64,000 nucleotides of DNA from Brachyspira hampsonii (GCF_002214805.1 NZ_CP019914.1:1178001-1242000); one strand, 5' to 3'; counted from the first letter of the stretch, positions 37,808 through 46,910 are shown. Notes: generated by a model not told the origin, from the sequence alone. Made by a program: numbers and translations.

Positions 37808-38716
37808 TTAAAATAAGCTAGGCTCTTCTTCCATAACTTTATTTTTATATCTGTTATAAACACTGTCTTCTGTATTGAGTTCCTCTTTAGTTTTGTATGT
37901 GATATTATATTTTTCTTCTAACGCTTCTATTTTTGAGTATAGTTTTTCTTTATATTCATCTTTAAGAAGTCCGTCAGTTCCGTAAATGTACAAATATTTT
38001 TTATAATGCTCTGGAAATGTTTGTCTCACAAAGTTTAAATATATTTTTCTGCATTCACCTCTTAATTTAAGTACATCTGCCGCACAATAGTCTATATTAT
38101 ATTCTTTAACTTTTTTAAAAATATTTTCTACTTCATTTTCAGTAATAAAAGGCATGACAGGCATAGTATGAACTGCTGTTATAGCTTTTGTTTTTTTAAA
38201 CTCTTTTAATATATTTAATCTTCTCTCTGGGCTTATAACATTAGGCTCTATTAGAGAAGATAATTTCTCATCTAATGCTGTTATAGTTGTCGCTATTCTT
38301 ACAGGTACTATACTTGAAAGCTCATCTATCAAATCAAAATCTCTCAATATCAAATCGCTTTTTGTGGATATGCACATTGGTGTCTTATATTTTATTAAGA
38401 GTTTTAAAACATCTCTCATAAGTTTATAATCTTTTTCTGCTTCTTGATAATTGTCTGTAACGCTTCCTAGATTAATTATATCTCTCTTCCAATTTCTTGA
38501 TGATAATTCTTTTTCTAAAACTTCTGCAATATTCTTTTTTACAAATATTTCACCGAAAAAATCTTTTGAATTAATATATTTATGAGAATATACAGCAAAA
38601 CAATAATAGCATTTATGAAGACAGCCTCTGTAAATATTCAAATCATAACAGAATCCATATTCATTATCTACTTTATTTAAAGCTGATTTGCAGTTAATCT
38701 CTCTGTATTTAATCAT
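37808..38716 (-). CDS. Radical SAM protein, SPL (spore photoproduct lyase-like) family
   Basis: The 4Fe-4S cluster motif C-x3-C-x2-C is present as YRGCLHKCYYCFAVYSH near residue 32, close to the N-terminus as in the Rv2578c/PA0069-type SPL-related proteins. Further family marks are NLGSVTDNYQEAEKDYKLMR and SLIEPNVISPERRL. At 302 residues it matches that group rather than true SplB (about 340), and since the organism is not a spore former, repair of spore photoproduct is unlikely. Its reaction is unknown. The ribosome binding site (AGAGA) is modest. It stands alone between the PTS gene and the divergent rtcB. Confidence 0.88.
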   Translation of the reverse strand: MIKYREINCKSALNKVDNEYGFCYDLNIYRGCLHKCYYCFAVYSHKYINSKDFFGEIFVKKNIAEVLEKELSSRNWKRDIINLGSVTDNYQEAEKDYKLMRDVLKLLIKYKTPMCISTKSDLILRDFDLIDELSSIVPVRIATTITALDEKLSSLIEPNVISPERRLNILKEFKKTKAITAVHTMPVMPFITENEVENIFKKVKEYNIDYCAADVLKLRGECRKIYLNFVRQTFPEHYKKYLYIYGTDGLLKDEYKEKLYSKIEALEEKYNITYKTKEELNTEDSVYNRYKNKVMEEEPSLF

Positions 38717-38863
38717 ATAATTTATCTCTTTTTATAATATATTAAAACATTATATTTATATATAATACTGTATATTAGTATTTTTATCAAGTACGATTAT
38801 TAAAATATTAATAAAATTTTACAAGGTTAAAAATTTTTTAATATATAACATAAATGAAAATTT

Positions 38864-38891
38864 TTGACATTATAATAATTTATAATATTAT
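38864..38891 (+). promoter_or_regulatory. Promoter of rtcB
   Basis: TTGACA (38864-38869) and TATTAT (38886-38891) are 16 bases apart, about 30 bases before the ATG, with AAAGGAG between. Confidence 0.55.
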
Positions 38892-38921
38892 TAACAGTTG
38901 AAGAGAAAGGAGTATACTTTC

Positions 38922-40184
38922 ATGATAGAGTTAAAAGGAAAATACAATAAAGACTGCAAAATATTTACTGACAATATCGATGAAGAATCTTATTCTTTGA
39001 TTTATAATATTTTAAATGAAAAAGCAAGCGAAAATGTGAAAGTTAGGATAATGCCGGACACTCATATTGGAAAGGGTATAGTAATAGGTTTTACAATGCC
39101 TTTAACTGATAGAGTAAATCCTTTTCATATAGGCGTTGATATAGGCTGCGGAATGCTTACTTCAAAATTAAATGATAATATAAAAAATATTGGGCTTGAA
39201 AAAATTGATAAAACTATAAAACAAAATATTCCTATGGGTTTTAAAACTCATAAAAAAAGTAATTATTCATTTTTTAATTTTAAAGAATTAAATGAAATTA
39301 TGAGAAACTTTATTATAGGTTATAATAAAAGATATAATACAAACTTTGCCATATTTGAGATAGATAATGATTACATAGAAAAATTATGCCAAAGAATAGA
39401 AATGGATTTAGAAAAATTTCACAACTCTATAGGAACATTAGGAGGAGGAAATCATTTTATAGAAATAGGAACCTCCATTAATAATGATTACTTTCTCACT
39501 ATACATTCAGGCTCAAGAAATTTCGGCACAATGGTATGCGAATATCATGTAAGAAACAATAAAAAAAGAATAGAAGAAGCAAAAGATTTTTTAAATAGTG
39601 CAAATGATGCTAATGATAAAACAACAAAAGAATATTATGAGTATAATGAAATAGTAAGAAGCGGAGATTATATATACGGCAAAGCTATGTTTGACTACTG
39701 CATTGATATGGTAATATCTCAGTATTATGCAAAAATAAACCGAGAGGCTATGCTTAACATTATAAAAGATTCTCTTAATATAAAATTAGAAGATACTTTT
39801 TCATCTATACATAATTTTATAGATTTTGAAGATTTTATAATAAGAAAAGGTGCCATAAGAAGTTATAAGGGAGAAAAAATTATAATTCCTTTTAACATGC
39901 GGGACGGTATACTAATATGCGAAGGAAAAAGCAATGAAGATTGGAATTTTTCAGCACCTCATGGAGCTGGAAGAGTGCTTTCAAGAATACAGGCAAGAAA
40001 ACAAATAGATATGAAAGATTTTATTGAATCTATGAAAGGTATTTATTCAAGCAGCATATCAAAAAATACTTTAGATGAAGCTCCTCAGGCATATAAAGAT
40101 TCAAAGGAAATAGAAAAATTAATAATGCCTACAGCAGATATAATAGACAGATTAAAACCTGTACTCAATATAAAAGCCTCTTAA
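38922..40184 (+). CDS. rtcB: RtcB-family RNA ligase
   Basis: RtcB joins RNA ends carrying 2',3'-cyclic phosphate or 3'-phosphate to 5'-OH, using GTP and Mn2+, in tRNA splicing or RNA repair. Metal and GTP site motifs are visible: HIGVDIGCGMLTS near residue 72, GTLGGGNHFIEIGT near 178, IHSGSRNFG near 202, and the region of the guanylylated His, APHGAGRVLSRIQARK, near 345. ATG 38922 was chosen over an upstream in-frame start because AAAGGAG lies 9 bases before it. The protein is 420 residues. No rtcA or archease gene is beside it. Confidence 0.93.
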   Translation: MIELKGKYNKDCKIFTDNIDEESYSLIYNILNEKASENVKVRIMPDTHIGKGIVIGFTMPLTDRVNPFHIGVDIGCGMLTSKLNDNIKNIGLEKIDKTIKQNIPMGFKTHKKSNYSFFNFKELNEIMRNFIIGYNKRYNTNFAIFEIDNDYIEKLCQRIEMDLEKFHNSIGTLGGGNHFIEIGTSINNDYFLTIHSGSRNFGTMVCEYHVRNNKKRIEEAKDFLNSANDANDKTTKEYYEYNEIVRSGDYIYGKAMFDYCIDMVISQYYAKINREAMLNIIKDSLNIKLEDTFSSIHNFIDFEDFIIRKGAIRSYKGEKIIIPFNMRDGILICEGKSNEDWNFSAPHGAGRVLSRIQARKQIDMKDFIESMKGIYSSSISKNTLDEAPQAYKDSKEIEKLIMPTADIIDRLKPVLNIKAS

Positions 40185-40303
40185 AAAATATAATATCACA
40201 TACAAAACAAAAGAATAACCAGCGTTTATAATATAAGCCACTTCTATGTTTTTATTTTTTATTAATATTTAGTTAAATAAAATTCAAAACCTAATAAAAA
40301 CTT

Positions 40304-40621
40304 GGGCGGGGGCTAAAATTTCCAAGTATACTGTTAAAGATAATGAAAGTTAAATTTTTTGATAAAGTGAAAAAGAATAAAGGGCGGGGTATGTAAATAA
40401 AGTTTTAAAACTTATTTTCACTCCCCACCCTTTAGGCTTATAATTTTAATCTGCTATTTTTGTCTCATTTTTATTTTTAACTCTGCACTGTTATTTCTAC
40501 TGCCCACCCTAGATTTATTTAAATTTAATGCTTTCACAACGCACGAAGAATTTTATTTATAAAATTATAGAAAATAAAAAATATAATGAATTTATAGATA
40601 AAAGCTAATTCACCGTGCGTT
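40304..40621. repeat. Mirror-image GC-box element, copy C (rearranged)
   Basis: GGGCGGG (40304) and GGGCGGGG (40382) come first, 78 bases apart, then CCCACCC (40424) and CCCACCC (40503), 79 apart, then left arm AACGCACG (40538-40545) and right arm CGTGCGTT (40614-40621). The left arm is damaged compared with copies A and B. This looks like the right half of one element placed directly before the left half of another. No G boxes follow the arms. The rest of the gap 40185-40707 shows nothing else. Confidence 0.8.
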
Positions 40622-40707
40622 ATATTCATTATTAAAAAATATTATACAAATAAACTTTCCAGATGCTCACCATTTTTATAAAATAACTCATTTATTACTA
40701 ATAAAAA

Positions 40708-41472
40708 TCATTCCTCTGCACCTAATTCTTTTAACTTTTCTATAGCCTCATCTTCAGAAGCATAATATAAAACTCCGTCTCCGTCTTCATCTGTACTGTT
40801 TATATCCATACCCAAATCCCTAACCAAATATTCAAACACTTCTACATTGTCATTCAAAGCAGCCATATGAAGACCGTTTGCATCATAAATATTTTTAGAG
40901 TTTACCACATCAGGATCAGCCTGTACAAGCATTTTTATAACATCAACATTTCCAGTACCGCAAGCCCATAAAAAAGCATTCCAGCCGTCATCATCTTTTA
41001 CATAAGGGTCTGCCCCATTATCAAGTAAATATTTCATTATACCCAAATCTCTGTAAAATACGGCAAATATCAAAGGCGTAGCACCATTAGCAGAATAGCT
41101 GTCATTCATAAAATCGCTGTATATGCTATCATCTCCATAATAAGACTCATCAATATCTCCGCCATCTTCTATTAATTCCTGTACTCTTTTTAAACTATGA
41201 TTTTCTATAGCCTCAAATATATCATAGTCCTCGCTGTATTCTCCTTCTTTTCTATTGCCGTAAGAAAAAGCAGAATTCATACTAACATATTTACCCTGAA
41301 CCTTTACAACATTAGTATAAGTTTTATGATAAATATTATCAGGATTACTTACATACACAGAATTATTGCTTATGCTTACACTAGCCTCTTCTTTTTTCTT
41401 GCATGATATAATAAAAATAATTGATAATAAAGAAATTAACAATATAGTTTTTAACACTTTTATTCTTTTCAT
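40708..41472 (-). CDS. Ankyrin-repeat lipoprotein, copy 1
   Basis: This 254-residue protein has a lipoprotein signal ending at the Cys of FIISCKKKEE, so it is probably attached to a membrane on the outside of the cytoplasm. About four ankyrin repeats follow from residue 95, for example ATPLIFAVFYRDLGIMKYLL, DNGADPYVKDDDGWNAFLWA and GLHMAALNDNVEVFEYLV. Ankyrin repeats bind other proteins. The start is ATG 41472, placing the signal peptide at the N-terminus; GGTG is the only hint of a ribosome binding site. It is a close tandem paralogue of the gene at 41939-42706. The partner is unknown. Confidence 0.9.
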   Translation of the reverse strand: MKRIKVLKTILLISLLSIIFIISCKKKEEASVSISNNSVYVSNPDNIYHKTYTNVVKVQGKYVSMNSAFSYGNRKEGEYSEDYDIFEAIENHSLKRVQELIEDGGDIDESYYGDDSIYSDFMNDSYSANGATPLIFAVFYRDLGIMKYLLDNGADPYVKDDDGWNAFLWACGTGNVDVIKMLVQADPDVVNSKNIYDANGLHMAALNDNVEVFEYLVRDLGMDINSTDEDGDGVLYYASEDEAIEKLKELGAEE

Positions 41473-41547
41473 AAACACCGCCGTATAGTAATTAATAATT
41501 TGTGAAGTATTATACAATAAAAGCAAATTATTTTCTATTATTATTAA

Positions 41548-41940
41548 TAAAAAATTGCTTCATTAAAAATTAAAAAATCTCGCTTTAAGGCTCTAGCAAT
41601 GATATTGCTAGACGCTCGATTTTTTAATACATTCATCTTGAAACGCTCAATATTTTTTATTGATTATTAATAAAAAATTGCTTCATTAAAAATTAAAAAA
41701 TCTCGCTTTAAGGCTCTAGCAAAGACTCTGTCCGCCTTCGGCGAATTTGCTAGACGCTCGATTTTTTAATCTACTCACCTTAAAACGCTCACAATTTTTT
41801 ATCGATTATTAACAAAAAATTGCTTCATTAAAAAATTAAAAAATCTCGCTTTAAGGCTCTAGCAAAGACTCTGTCCGCCTTCGGCGAATTTGCTAGACGC
41901 TCGATTTTTTAATACTCATCTTGAAACGCTCACAATTTTT
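41548..41940. repeat. Three tandem palindromic units between ankyrin paralogues
   Basis: Three units start near 41548, 41671 and 41813. Each is itself palindromic: AAAAATTG at the left end pairs with CAATTTTT at the right, TTAAAAAATC pairs with GATTTTTTAA, and CTAGCAA pairs with TTGCTAG. In units 2 and 3 a 19-base longer centre holds a further hairpin, CGCC-TTC-GGCG; unit 1 has a shorter centre. CTCGCTTTAAGGCTCTAGCAA-type text is nearly identical in all three. Unit 3 ends on the stop codon of ankyrin copy 2. The units fill the 466-base gap between the two genes. Confidence 0.9.
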
Positions 41941-42706
41941 ACTCTTCTGCCCCTAATTCCTTTAACTTCTCTATTGCTTCATCTTCATCAGCATAATATA
42001 AAACTCCATCACCGTCCTCATCTGTACTGTTTATATCAAAACATAAATCCCTAACCAAATATTCAAACACTTCTACATTGTCATTCAAAGCAGCCATATG
42101 AAGCCCATTTGCATCATACATATTTTTAGAGTTTACAACATCAGAATCATACTGCACAAGCATTTTTATAACATCAACATTTCCAGTACCGCAAGCCCAT
42201 AAAAAGGCATTCCAATTGTAAGGGTAATCATCTTTAGTATAAGGATCAGCACCTTTATCAAGCAAATATTTCATTATACCCAAATCTCTATAAAATATAG
42301 CAAACATTAAAGGAGTAGCTCCGTCAAGATAATAATAATCATTGAAAAAATCGCTATATTTTATCTCACCGCTATAAGTTTGATTTATATCTTCACCTTC
42401 TCCTATTAATTCCATTACTCTTTTTAAGCTATGATTTTCTATAGCCTCAAATATATCATAGTCCTCGCTGTATTCTCCTTCTTTTCTATTGCCGTAAGAA
42501 AAAGCAGAATTCATACTAACATATTTACCCTGTATCTTTACAACATTAGTATAAGTTTTATGGTAAATATTATCAGGATTACTTACATACACAGAATTAT
42601 TACTTATACTTACACTAGACTCCTCTTTTTTCTTGCATGATATAATAAAAATCATTGATAATAAATAAATTAATAATATAGTTTTTAACACTTTTATTCT
42701 TTTCAT
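41939..42706 (-). CDS. Ankyrin-repeat lipoprotein, copy 2
   Basis: This 255-residue paralogue of the neighbouring gene has the same lipoprotein signal (MIFIISCKKKEE). Its first about 100 residues are nearly identical to copy 1 and its four ankyrin repeats are more diverged, notably around residues 105-125, where the acidic insert differs. The 5' DNA, including the bases before the start codon, also matches copy 1, which shows a recent tandem duplication. ATG 42706 is chosen so that the protein begins MKRIKVLKTILL. Its stop codon overlaps the third palindromic unit. Confidence 0.9.
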   Translation of the reverse strand: MKRIKVLKTILLIYLLSMIFIISCKKKEESSVSISNNSVYVSNPDNIYHKTYTNVVKIQGKYVSMNSAFSYGNRKEGEYSEDYDIFEAIENHSLKRVMELIGEGEDINQTYSGEIKYSDFFNDYYYLDGATPLMFAIFYRDLGIMKYLLDKGADPYTKDDYPYNWNAFLWACGTGNVDVIKMLVQYDSDVVNSKNMYDANGLHMAALNDNVEVFEYLVRDLCFDINSTDEDGDGVLYYADEDEAIEKLKELGAEE

Positions 42707-42764
42707 AAACACCGCAATATAGTAATTAATATAATTTGAGATATTATAGCATAATGATTAAAGA

Positions 42765-42808
42765 ATTAAAAATAAAAAAATACCACTCATAAAATATATG
42801 AATGGCAT
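42765..42808 (-). terminator. Intrinsic terminator after atpG
   Basis: On the minus strand ATGCCATTCAT pairs with ATGAGTGGTAT (two G-U pairs), followed by TTTTTTTATTTTTA. It ends the ATP synthase transcript after atpG. Confidence 0.8.
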
Positions 42809-42832
42809 TAATTTTCTATTATCAAAAATAAA

Positions 42833-43711
42833 TTATATAGCCTCAGAACCGCCTATAATATCAAGAAGCTCATTAGTAATATGTTCCTGTCTGGCTCTGT
42901 TAGCTTTATTTTTAAGGTCTGTTAATAATCTTTCAGCATTGTCAGTAGCATTTCTCATAGCCACAGATCTTTCAGCATTTTCAGACAAAAAAGAACTAGT
43001 AAGCATAAAATAGAAATATGTTTTAATAGCCATAGGGACAACTTCTTTAAGTACATCTTCTACATTAGGCTCTATTACATATTCTAATTTTTTCTTAATT
43101 TTATGTCCCTCAATATCTTCCTCATCAGGTATCATGGGAATCAAACTTTTAATTTTAGGTATATGTACAACTCTAGTATAATACCTAGTATATATAACCT
43201 CTACCCTAGAAGCATTATCAACTGCATATTCATGCATGAAACGCTGAACTACTGTAGCACAATCATCAAAAGTAGATTCTTCATCTATACGAGGATATTT
43301 TCTAGCTATTGGTATACCCTGCTTTTCAAAATAAACTTCCCCTTTTTTTCCAAGTACATGAAGCTGAACCTCTCTGCCATGTCTATGATGATGTCTGATT
43401 CTTTCCATAGCCTCATCAAAAATCTTTGTATTATAAGAACCGCATAATCCTCTTGAAGAAGTTACAACAAAAAGTATTATATTTTTTATTTTCTTCTTTG
43501 GTGCAAGCAAAGGATGAACATGATCCATATCAGAATGCGAAAGATCTTCTACTATTCTGTTTAATTTTTGAGTAAAAGGACGCATACCTTGTTCTACTGT
43601 AAGAATTTTAGCAGTTCTGGATCTTGCTATCATATCCATTGTTTTAGTTATTTTATGCGTACTTGATACGGCTTTAATTCTTGCTTTTAATACATTAAGT
43701 TTCTCTGCCAT
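42833..43711 (-). CDS. atpG: ATP synthase F1 subunit gamma
   Basis: Gamma is the central stalk that rotates inside the F1 hexamer and couples proton flow to ATP synthesis. The N-terminal helix (LKARIKAVSSTHKITKTMDM) and C-terminal helix (RNATDNAERLLTDLKNKANR, then ARQEHITNELLDIIGGSEAI) are the conserved coiled-coil pair; SSRGLCGSYN is the middle-domain signature. The length of 292 residues is normal. GGAG precedes the ATG. It is the last gene of the cluster, separated from atpA by two glycosyltransferase genes and followed by a terminator rather than by atpD and atpC. Confidence 0.97.
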   Translation of the reverse strand: MAEKLNVLKARIKAVSSTHKITKTMDMIARSRTAKILTVEQGMRPFTQKLNRIVEDLSHSDMDHVHPLLAPKKKIKNIILFVVTSSRGLCGSYNTKIFDEAMERIRHHHRHGREVQLHVLGKKGEVYFEKQGIPIARKYPRIDEESTFDDCATVVQRFMHEYAVDNASRVEVIYTRYYTRVVHIPKIKSLIPMIPDEEDIEGHKIKKKLEYVIEPNVEDVLKEVVPMAIKTYFYFMLTSSFLSENAERSVAMRNATDNAERLLTDLKNKANRARQEHITNELLDIIGGSEAI

Positions 43712-43739
43712 AATAAAAACTCCAAATTATTAGAATTTT

Positions 43740-44579
43740 TCAACTTTCTAAATCTTTATATAATTTATCTATTATATCATTATCAATATTTTCATCAAAC
43801 TTGCGTGCAAATAAATTATTTCTAATATTATTTTTTATATTGTCATAATCTTCAAACCTAAAAGTAACAGGGTTACTGCCATACTTTTCAGACCAATCTA
43901 TATATCTTAAACCGTCATTTACACAGTTTTCTTTAAACAGGCTATTTAATAATATAGATTGGAAAAAATATTCATCTCCTCCCCAAGTATGATAAAATCT
44001 CTTTAAAAAATCAGGACTTTTTTGAATATATTCAAGTATATATTTTACAGCATTATTAGTTAAATTCCACCATGATGATCCGAAGTATACATTTTCTATT
44101 GTTTTTCTATTAGGCAATAAAGCAAAAATAAATTTTCTTACACTGCTATGAAAAACTCTGTTAATTCTAGAATTAGAACAATAATGATTTAATCTTATAT
44201 CTTCCCATTTTTTAAGATGACTATTATGCTTAGTACTTTCATAACTAATAAATTCACTATTTTTATTAGTATTAAAAAAATCAATAATTTCTTTATTAGT
44301 TTTTAATGGTACATCCTGACCGCTTATAAAAACATATCTATCATAATTATTTTCATAGGCCTCATTTATCAAAAATAATGTAGAAATAATTTGACTTACT
44401 TCAGCATGATAAACTTTATATTTTTTATATATTTTTACATTATCAAAAGTTTTTAAATTCAATTTGCTTTTTTTATCTATATGTACATAAATATCAAAAT
44501 CTTTTTTAAGATGATTAATTAATCTCAGTAATTGATTTTGATTTTTATGTGCCGTTATTAAAAAACAAATTTTACTCAT
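43740..44579 (-). CDS. Glycosyltransferase, GT14 (core-2/I-branching) type, copy 2
   Basis: This 279-residue protein belongs to the branching-type N-acetylglucosaminyltransferase family (Pfam Branch). It has CFLITAHKNQNQLLRLINHL at the N-terminus, the YVHIDKKS segment, FISGQDVPLKTNKEIIDFF near residue 95, and GSSWWNLTNNAVKYIL and TWGGDEYFFQSIL further on, which are the expected sugar-nucleotide and acceptor-site regions. There is no signal peptide; it would act at the inner face of the membrane on a glycan. It overlaps the stop of the copy before it by 8 bases (ATGAGTAA) and lies 28 bases before atpG. Confidence 0.88.
   Translation of the reverse strand: MSKICFLITAHKNQNQLLRLINHLKKDFDIYVHIDKKSKLNLKTFDNVKIYKKYKVYHAEVSQIISTLFLINEAYENNYDRYVFISGQDVPLKTNKEIIDFFNTNKNSEFISYESTKHNSHLKKWEDIRLNHYCSNSRINRVFHSSVRKFIFALLPNRKTIENVYFGSSWWNLTNNAVKYILEYIQKSPDFLKRFYHTWGGDEYFFQSILLNSLFKENCVNDGLRYIDWSEKYGSNPVTFRFEDYDNIKNNIRNNLFARKFDENIDNDIIDKLYKDLES
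43759..43817 (-). repeat. 59-bp direct repeat at 3' end of glycosyltransferase copy 2
   Basis: This is identical over 59 bases to 44591-44649, at the matching position near the end of copy 1, 832 bases away. It encodes the shared tail LFARKFDENIDNDIIDKLY. Confidence 0.9.
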
Positions 44580-45405
44580 ATAAATTTCCATATAATTTAT
44601 CTATTATATCATTATCAATATTTTCATCAAACTTGCGTGCAAATAAATTGTCTTTAATATTATTCTTTAATCCTTCATAATTTTCCATCTTCAAATTTAT
44701 AGGAGTACCTACACCCCATATAATATACCTTAAACAATCATTCACACAATTATCTTTAAAACTGCTTGTAAGAAGTATAGATTGAAAAAAAAACTCATCG
44801 CTTCCCCAAGTATAGTTAAATCTTTTTAAGTATTCAGGATTTTTTTCTACATATTCAAGTATATATTTAATAGCATTATAACTTAAATTCCACCATTGAG
44901 ATCCATAATATATATTTTCAGGTGTTTTTCTTTTTATAAATGGAATATTAGATATGGCTTCTCTAAATTTTCTGCCTAACAATTTTCTATATAGTTTGCC
45001 AAAGTTATAAGCATTAAGCCTAAATGACATTTCTTTATACATATTGTCATTATTTTTAATATTAACAAATGAAGTAAATTCCTTATCCTTATTTTTATCA
45101 AAAAAATCAATAATTTCTTTATTAGTTTTTAAAGGAATATCCTGCCCGCTTATAAAAATATACCTGTCATAATCATTTTTATAAGCCTCTCTAATTAAAA
45201 ATAATGTTGCCATAACTAAACTTAATCCGCCATGATAAGTTTTAATTTTTTTATAAACTTTAACATTATCAAAACTTTTTATATTTAAATTGGCTCTTTT
45301 ATCTATATGCACATAAATATCAAAATCTTTTTTGAGATGATTGATTAATCTCATCAACTGATTGTGATTTTTATGTGCTAATATCAAAAAACAAATTTTG
45401 CTCAT
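44572..45405 (-). CDS. Glycosyltransferase, GT14 (core-2/I-branching) type, copy 1
   Basis: This 277-residue protein is a paralogue of the gene after it and carries the same family motifs: CFLILAHKNHNQLMRLINHL, SGQDIPLKTNKEIIDFFDK, GSQWWNLSYNAIKYILEYV and FNYTWGSDEFFFQSILL. It differs from copy 2 mainly in the middle (residues about 115-165) and so may use a different acceptor. Its ATG lies only 5 bases after the atpA stop codon, so it must be transcribed with the ATP synthase genes. The acceptor glycan is unknown; lipooligosaccharide or another cell-surface glycan is a guess. Confidence 0.88.
   Translation of the reverse strand: MSKICFLILAHKNHNQLMRLINHLKKDFDIYVHIDKRANLNIKSFDNVKVYKKIKTYHGGLSLVMATLFLIREAYKNDYDRYIFISGQDIPLKTNKEIIDFFDKNKDKEFTSFVNIKNNDNMYKEMSFRLNAYNFGKLYRKLLGRKFREAISNIPFIKRKTPENIYYGSQWWNLSYNAIKYILEYVEKNPEYLKRFNYTWGSDEFFFQSILLTSSFKDNCVNDCLRYIIWGVGTPINLKMENYEGLKNNIKDNLFARKFDENIDNDIIDKLYGNLYE
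44591..44649 (-). repeat. 59-bp direct repeat at 3' end of glycosyltransferase copy 1
   Basis: This is a perfect match to 43759-43817 in the same orientation. The rest of the two genes is less alike at DNA level, suggesting gene conversion or a recent duplication edge here. Confidence 0.9.
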
Positions 45406-45410
45406 ATATT

Positions 45411-46910
45411 TTAGAATTTAGACTTAAACTCTTCTATAACCTTATAAAGTTCATCCATATCTTCTATATCTTTTTTATCTCTGATATTATCAAGTATATT
45501 CTGCTTATCAGCCTTAATATATTGAAGCAGTCTCCATTCAAATTCATGAACTCTGTCAACTTCAATATTATCTAAAAATCCTTTAGTAGCTGCAAATATA
45601 ACAATAACCTGTTCTTCAAAAGGCATAGGACTGCACTGTTTCTGTTTTAATAATTCAACCATTTTAGCACCTCTGTCCAACTGTGCCAAAGTAGCCTTAT
45701 CAAGCCCAATACCAAGTTGAGAGAATGCCTCTAAAGATCTGTAAGAAGCAAGATCCAGCCTTAAAGTTCCGGCAACCTTTTTCATAGCCTTAGTCTGAGC
45801 ATTACCGCCTACACGAGAAACCGATATACCTACATCTATAGCAGGACGAACACCGCTCATAAATAAGCTAGTAAGCAAATATATTTGTCCGTCAGTAATA
45901 GAAATAACATTCGTAGGAATATAAGCAGATACCTCATTATCCTGAGTTTCTATTATAGGAAGTGCTGTCAAAGAACCGCCTCCTAATTCATCACTGAGTT
46001 TTGCAGCTCTCTCAAGAAGTCTTGAATGCAAATAGAATACATCGCCCGGAAAAGCTTCCCTTCCCGGAGGTCTTCTTAAAAGTAATGATATCTGCCTATA
46101 GGCATTAGCCTGTTTAGTTAAGTCATCGTATATAATTAATGTGTCTTTTTTCTGTTCATACATGAAGTACTCTGCCATAGCACATCCGGCATAAGGAGCT
46201 ATATAAAGAAGCGGAGCAGAATCAGCAGCAGTAGCAGCAACTACTATAGTATATTCTAATGCTCCATGCTGTCTTAATGTATCAACAACACCTGCAACAG
46301 TAGAAGCCTTTTGACCTATTGCTACATAAACACATATAACGTCTGTTCCTTTTTGATTGATTATAGCATCAAGAGCAATGGAAGTTTTACCTGTACCTCT
46401 GTCGCCAATAATAAGCTGTCTTTGTCCTCTTCCTACAGGAGTCATAGAGTCAATAGCCTTAATTCCTGTTTGAAGCGGCTGTTTTACCGCCTGTCTGTCA
46501 GCAATACCAGGAGCAGGAAACTCTATCACTCTTCTTTTATCAGTAGTAATTTCGCCATGTCCGTCTATAGGCACACCCAAAGGATTAACAACTCTTCCTA
46601 AAAGAGCCTCTCCTACAGGTACTTCTAATATTCTTTTAAGCCTGCTGACTTTACTTCCCTCTTTAATGCCGTAATAATCGCCCAAAACTATAGCACCTAT
46701 GGTTTCTTCTTCCAAGTTAAAAGCAAGTCCAACCGCACCGCTTTCAAAAAGTATCATCTCATTAGCCATAACATGCGGAAGCCCAATAATTCTAGCTATA
46801 CCGTCTCCAACCTCTACAACAACCCCAACTTCATTAGGAGTAAAATCAGCCTTATAATTCTTAATCTCCTCTTTAAGAACTGCTGCAATTTCACTAGCTT
46901 TTATATTCAT
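45411..46910 (-). CDS. atpA: ATP synthase F1 subunit alpha
   Basis: Alpha forms the F1 hexamer with beta and binds non-catalytic nucleotide. The P-loop is [17 protein letters not shown] near residue 170; other marks are RQLIIGDRG, the [19 protein letters not shown] block, and the [20 protein letters not shown] to TDGQIYL segments; the arginine finger region is [14 protein letters not shown]. The length is 499 residues, slightly shorter than E. coli (513). GAGG precedes the ATG. It follows two delta-type genes by 27 bases and leads straight into the glycosyltransferase pair. Confidence 0.98.
   Translation of the reverse strand: MNIKASEIAAVLKEEIKNYKADFTPNEVGVVVEVGDGIARIIGLPHVMANEMILFESGAVGLAFNLEEETIGAIVLGDYYGIKEGSKVSRLKRILEVPVGEALLGRVVNPLGVPIDGHGEITTDKRRVIEFPAPGIADRQAVKQPLQTGIKAIDSMTPVGRGQRQLIIGDRGTGKTSIALDAIINQKGTDVICVYVAIGQKASTVAGVVDTLRQHGALEYTIVVAATAADSAPLLYIAPYAGCAMAEYFMYEQKKDTLIIYDDLTKQANAYRQISLLLRRPPGREAFPGDVFYLHSRLLERAAKLSDELGGGSLTALPIIETQDNEVSAYIPTNVISITDGQIYLLTSLFMSGVRPAIDVGISVSRVGGNAQTKAMKKVAGTLRLDLASYRSLEAFSQLGIGLDKATLAQLDRGAKMVELLKQKQCSPMPFEEQVIVIFAATKGFLDNIEVDRVHEFEWRLLQYIKADKQNILDNIRDKKDIEDMDELYKVIEEFKSKF

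Noticed and set aside
37808-38716. True spore photoproduct lyase
   Set aside because: The cluster motif is very close to the N-terminus and the length is shorter, as in the non-sporulation SPL-related group. Nothing else suggests sporulation.
41548-41940. Insertion-sequence remnant between ankyrin genes
   Set aside because: No transposase fragment or target duplication can be seen. The units are wholly palindromic and too short to hold one.
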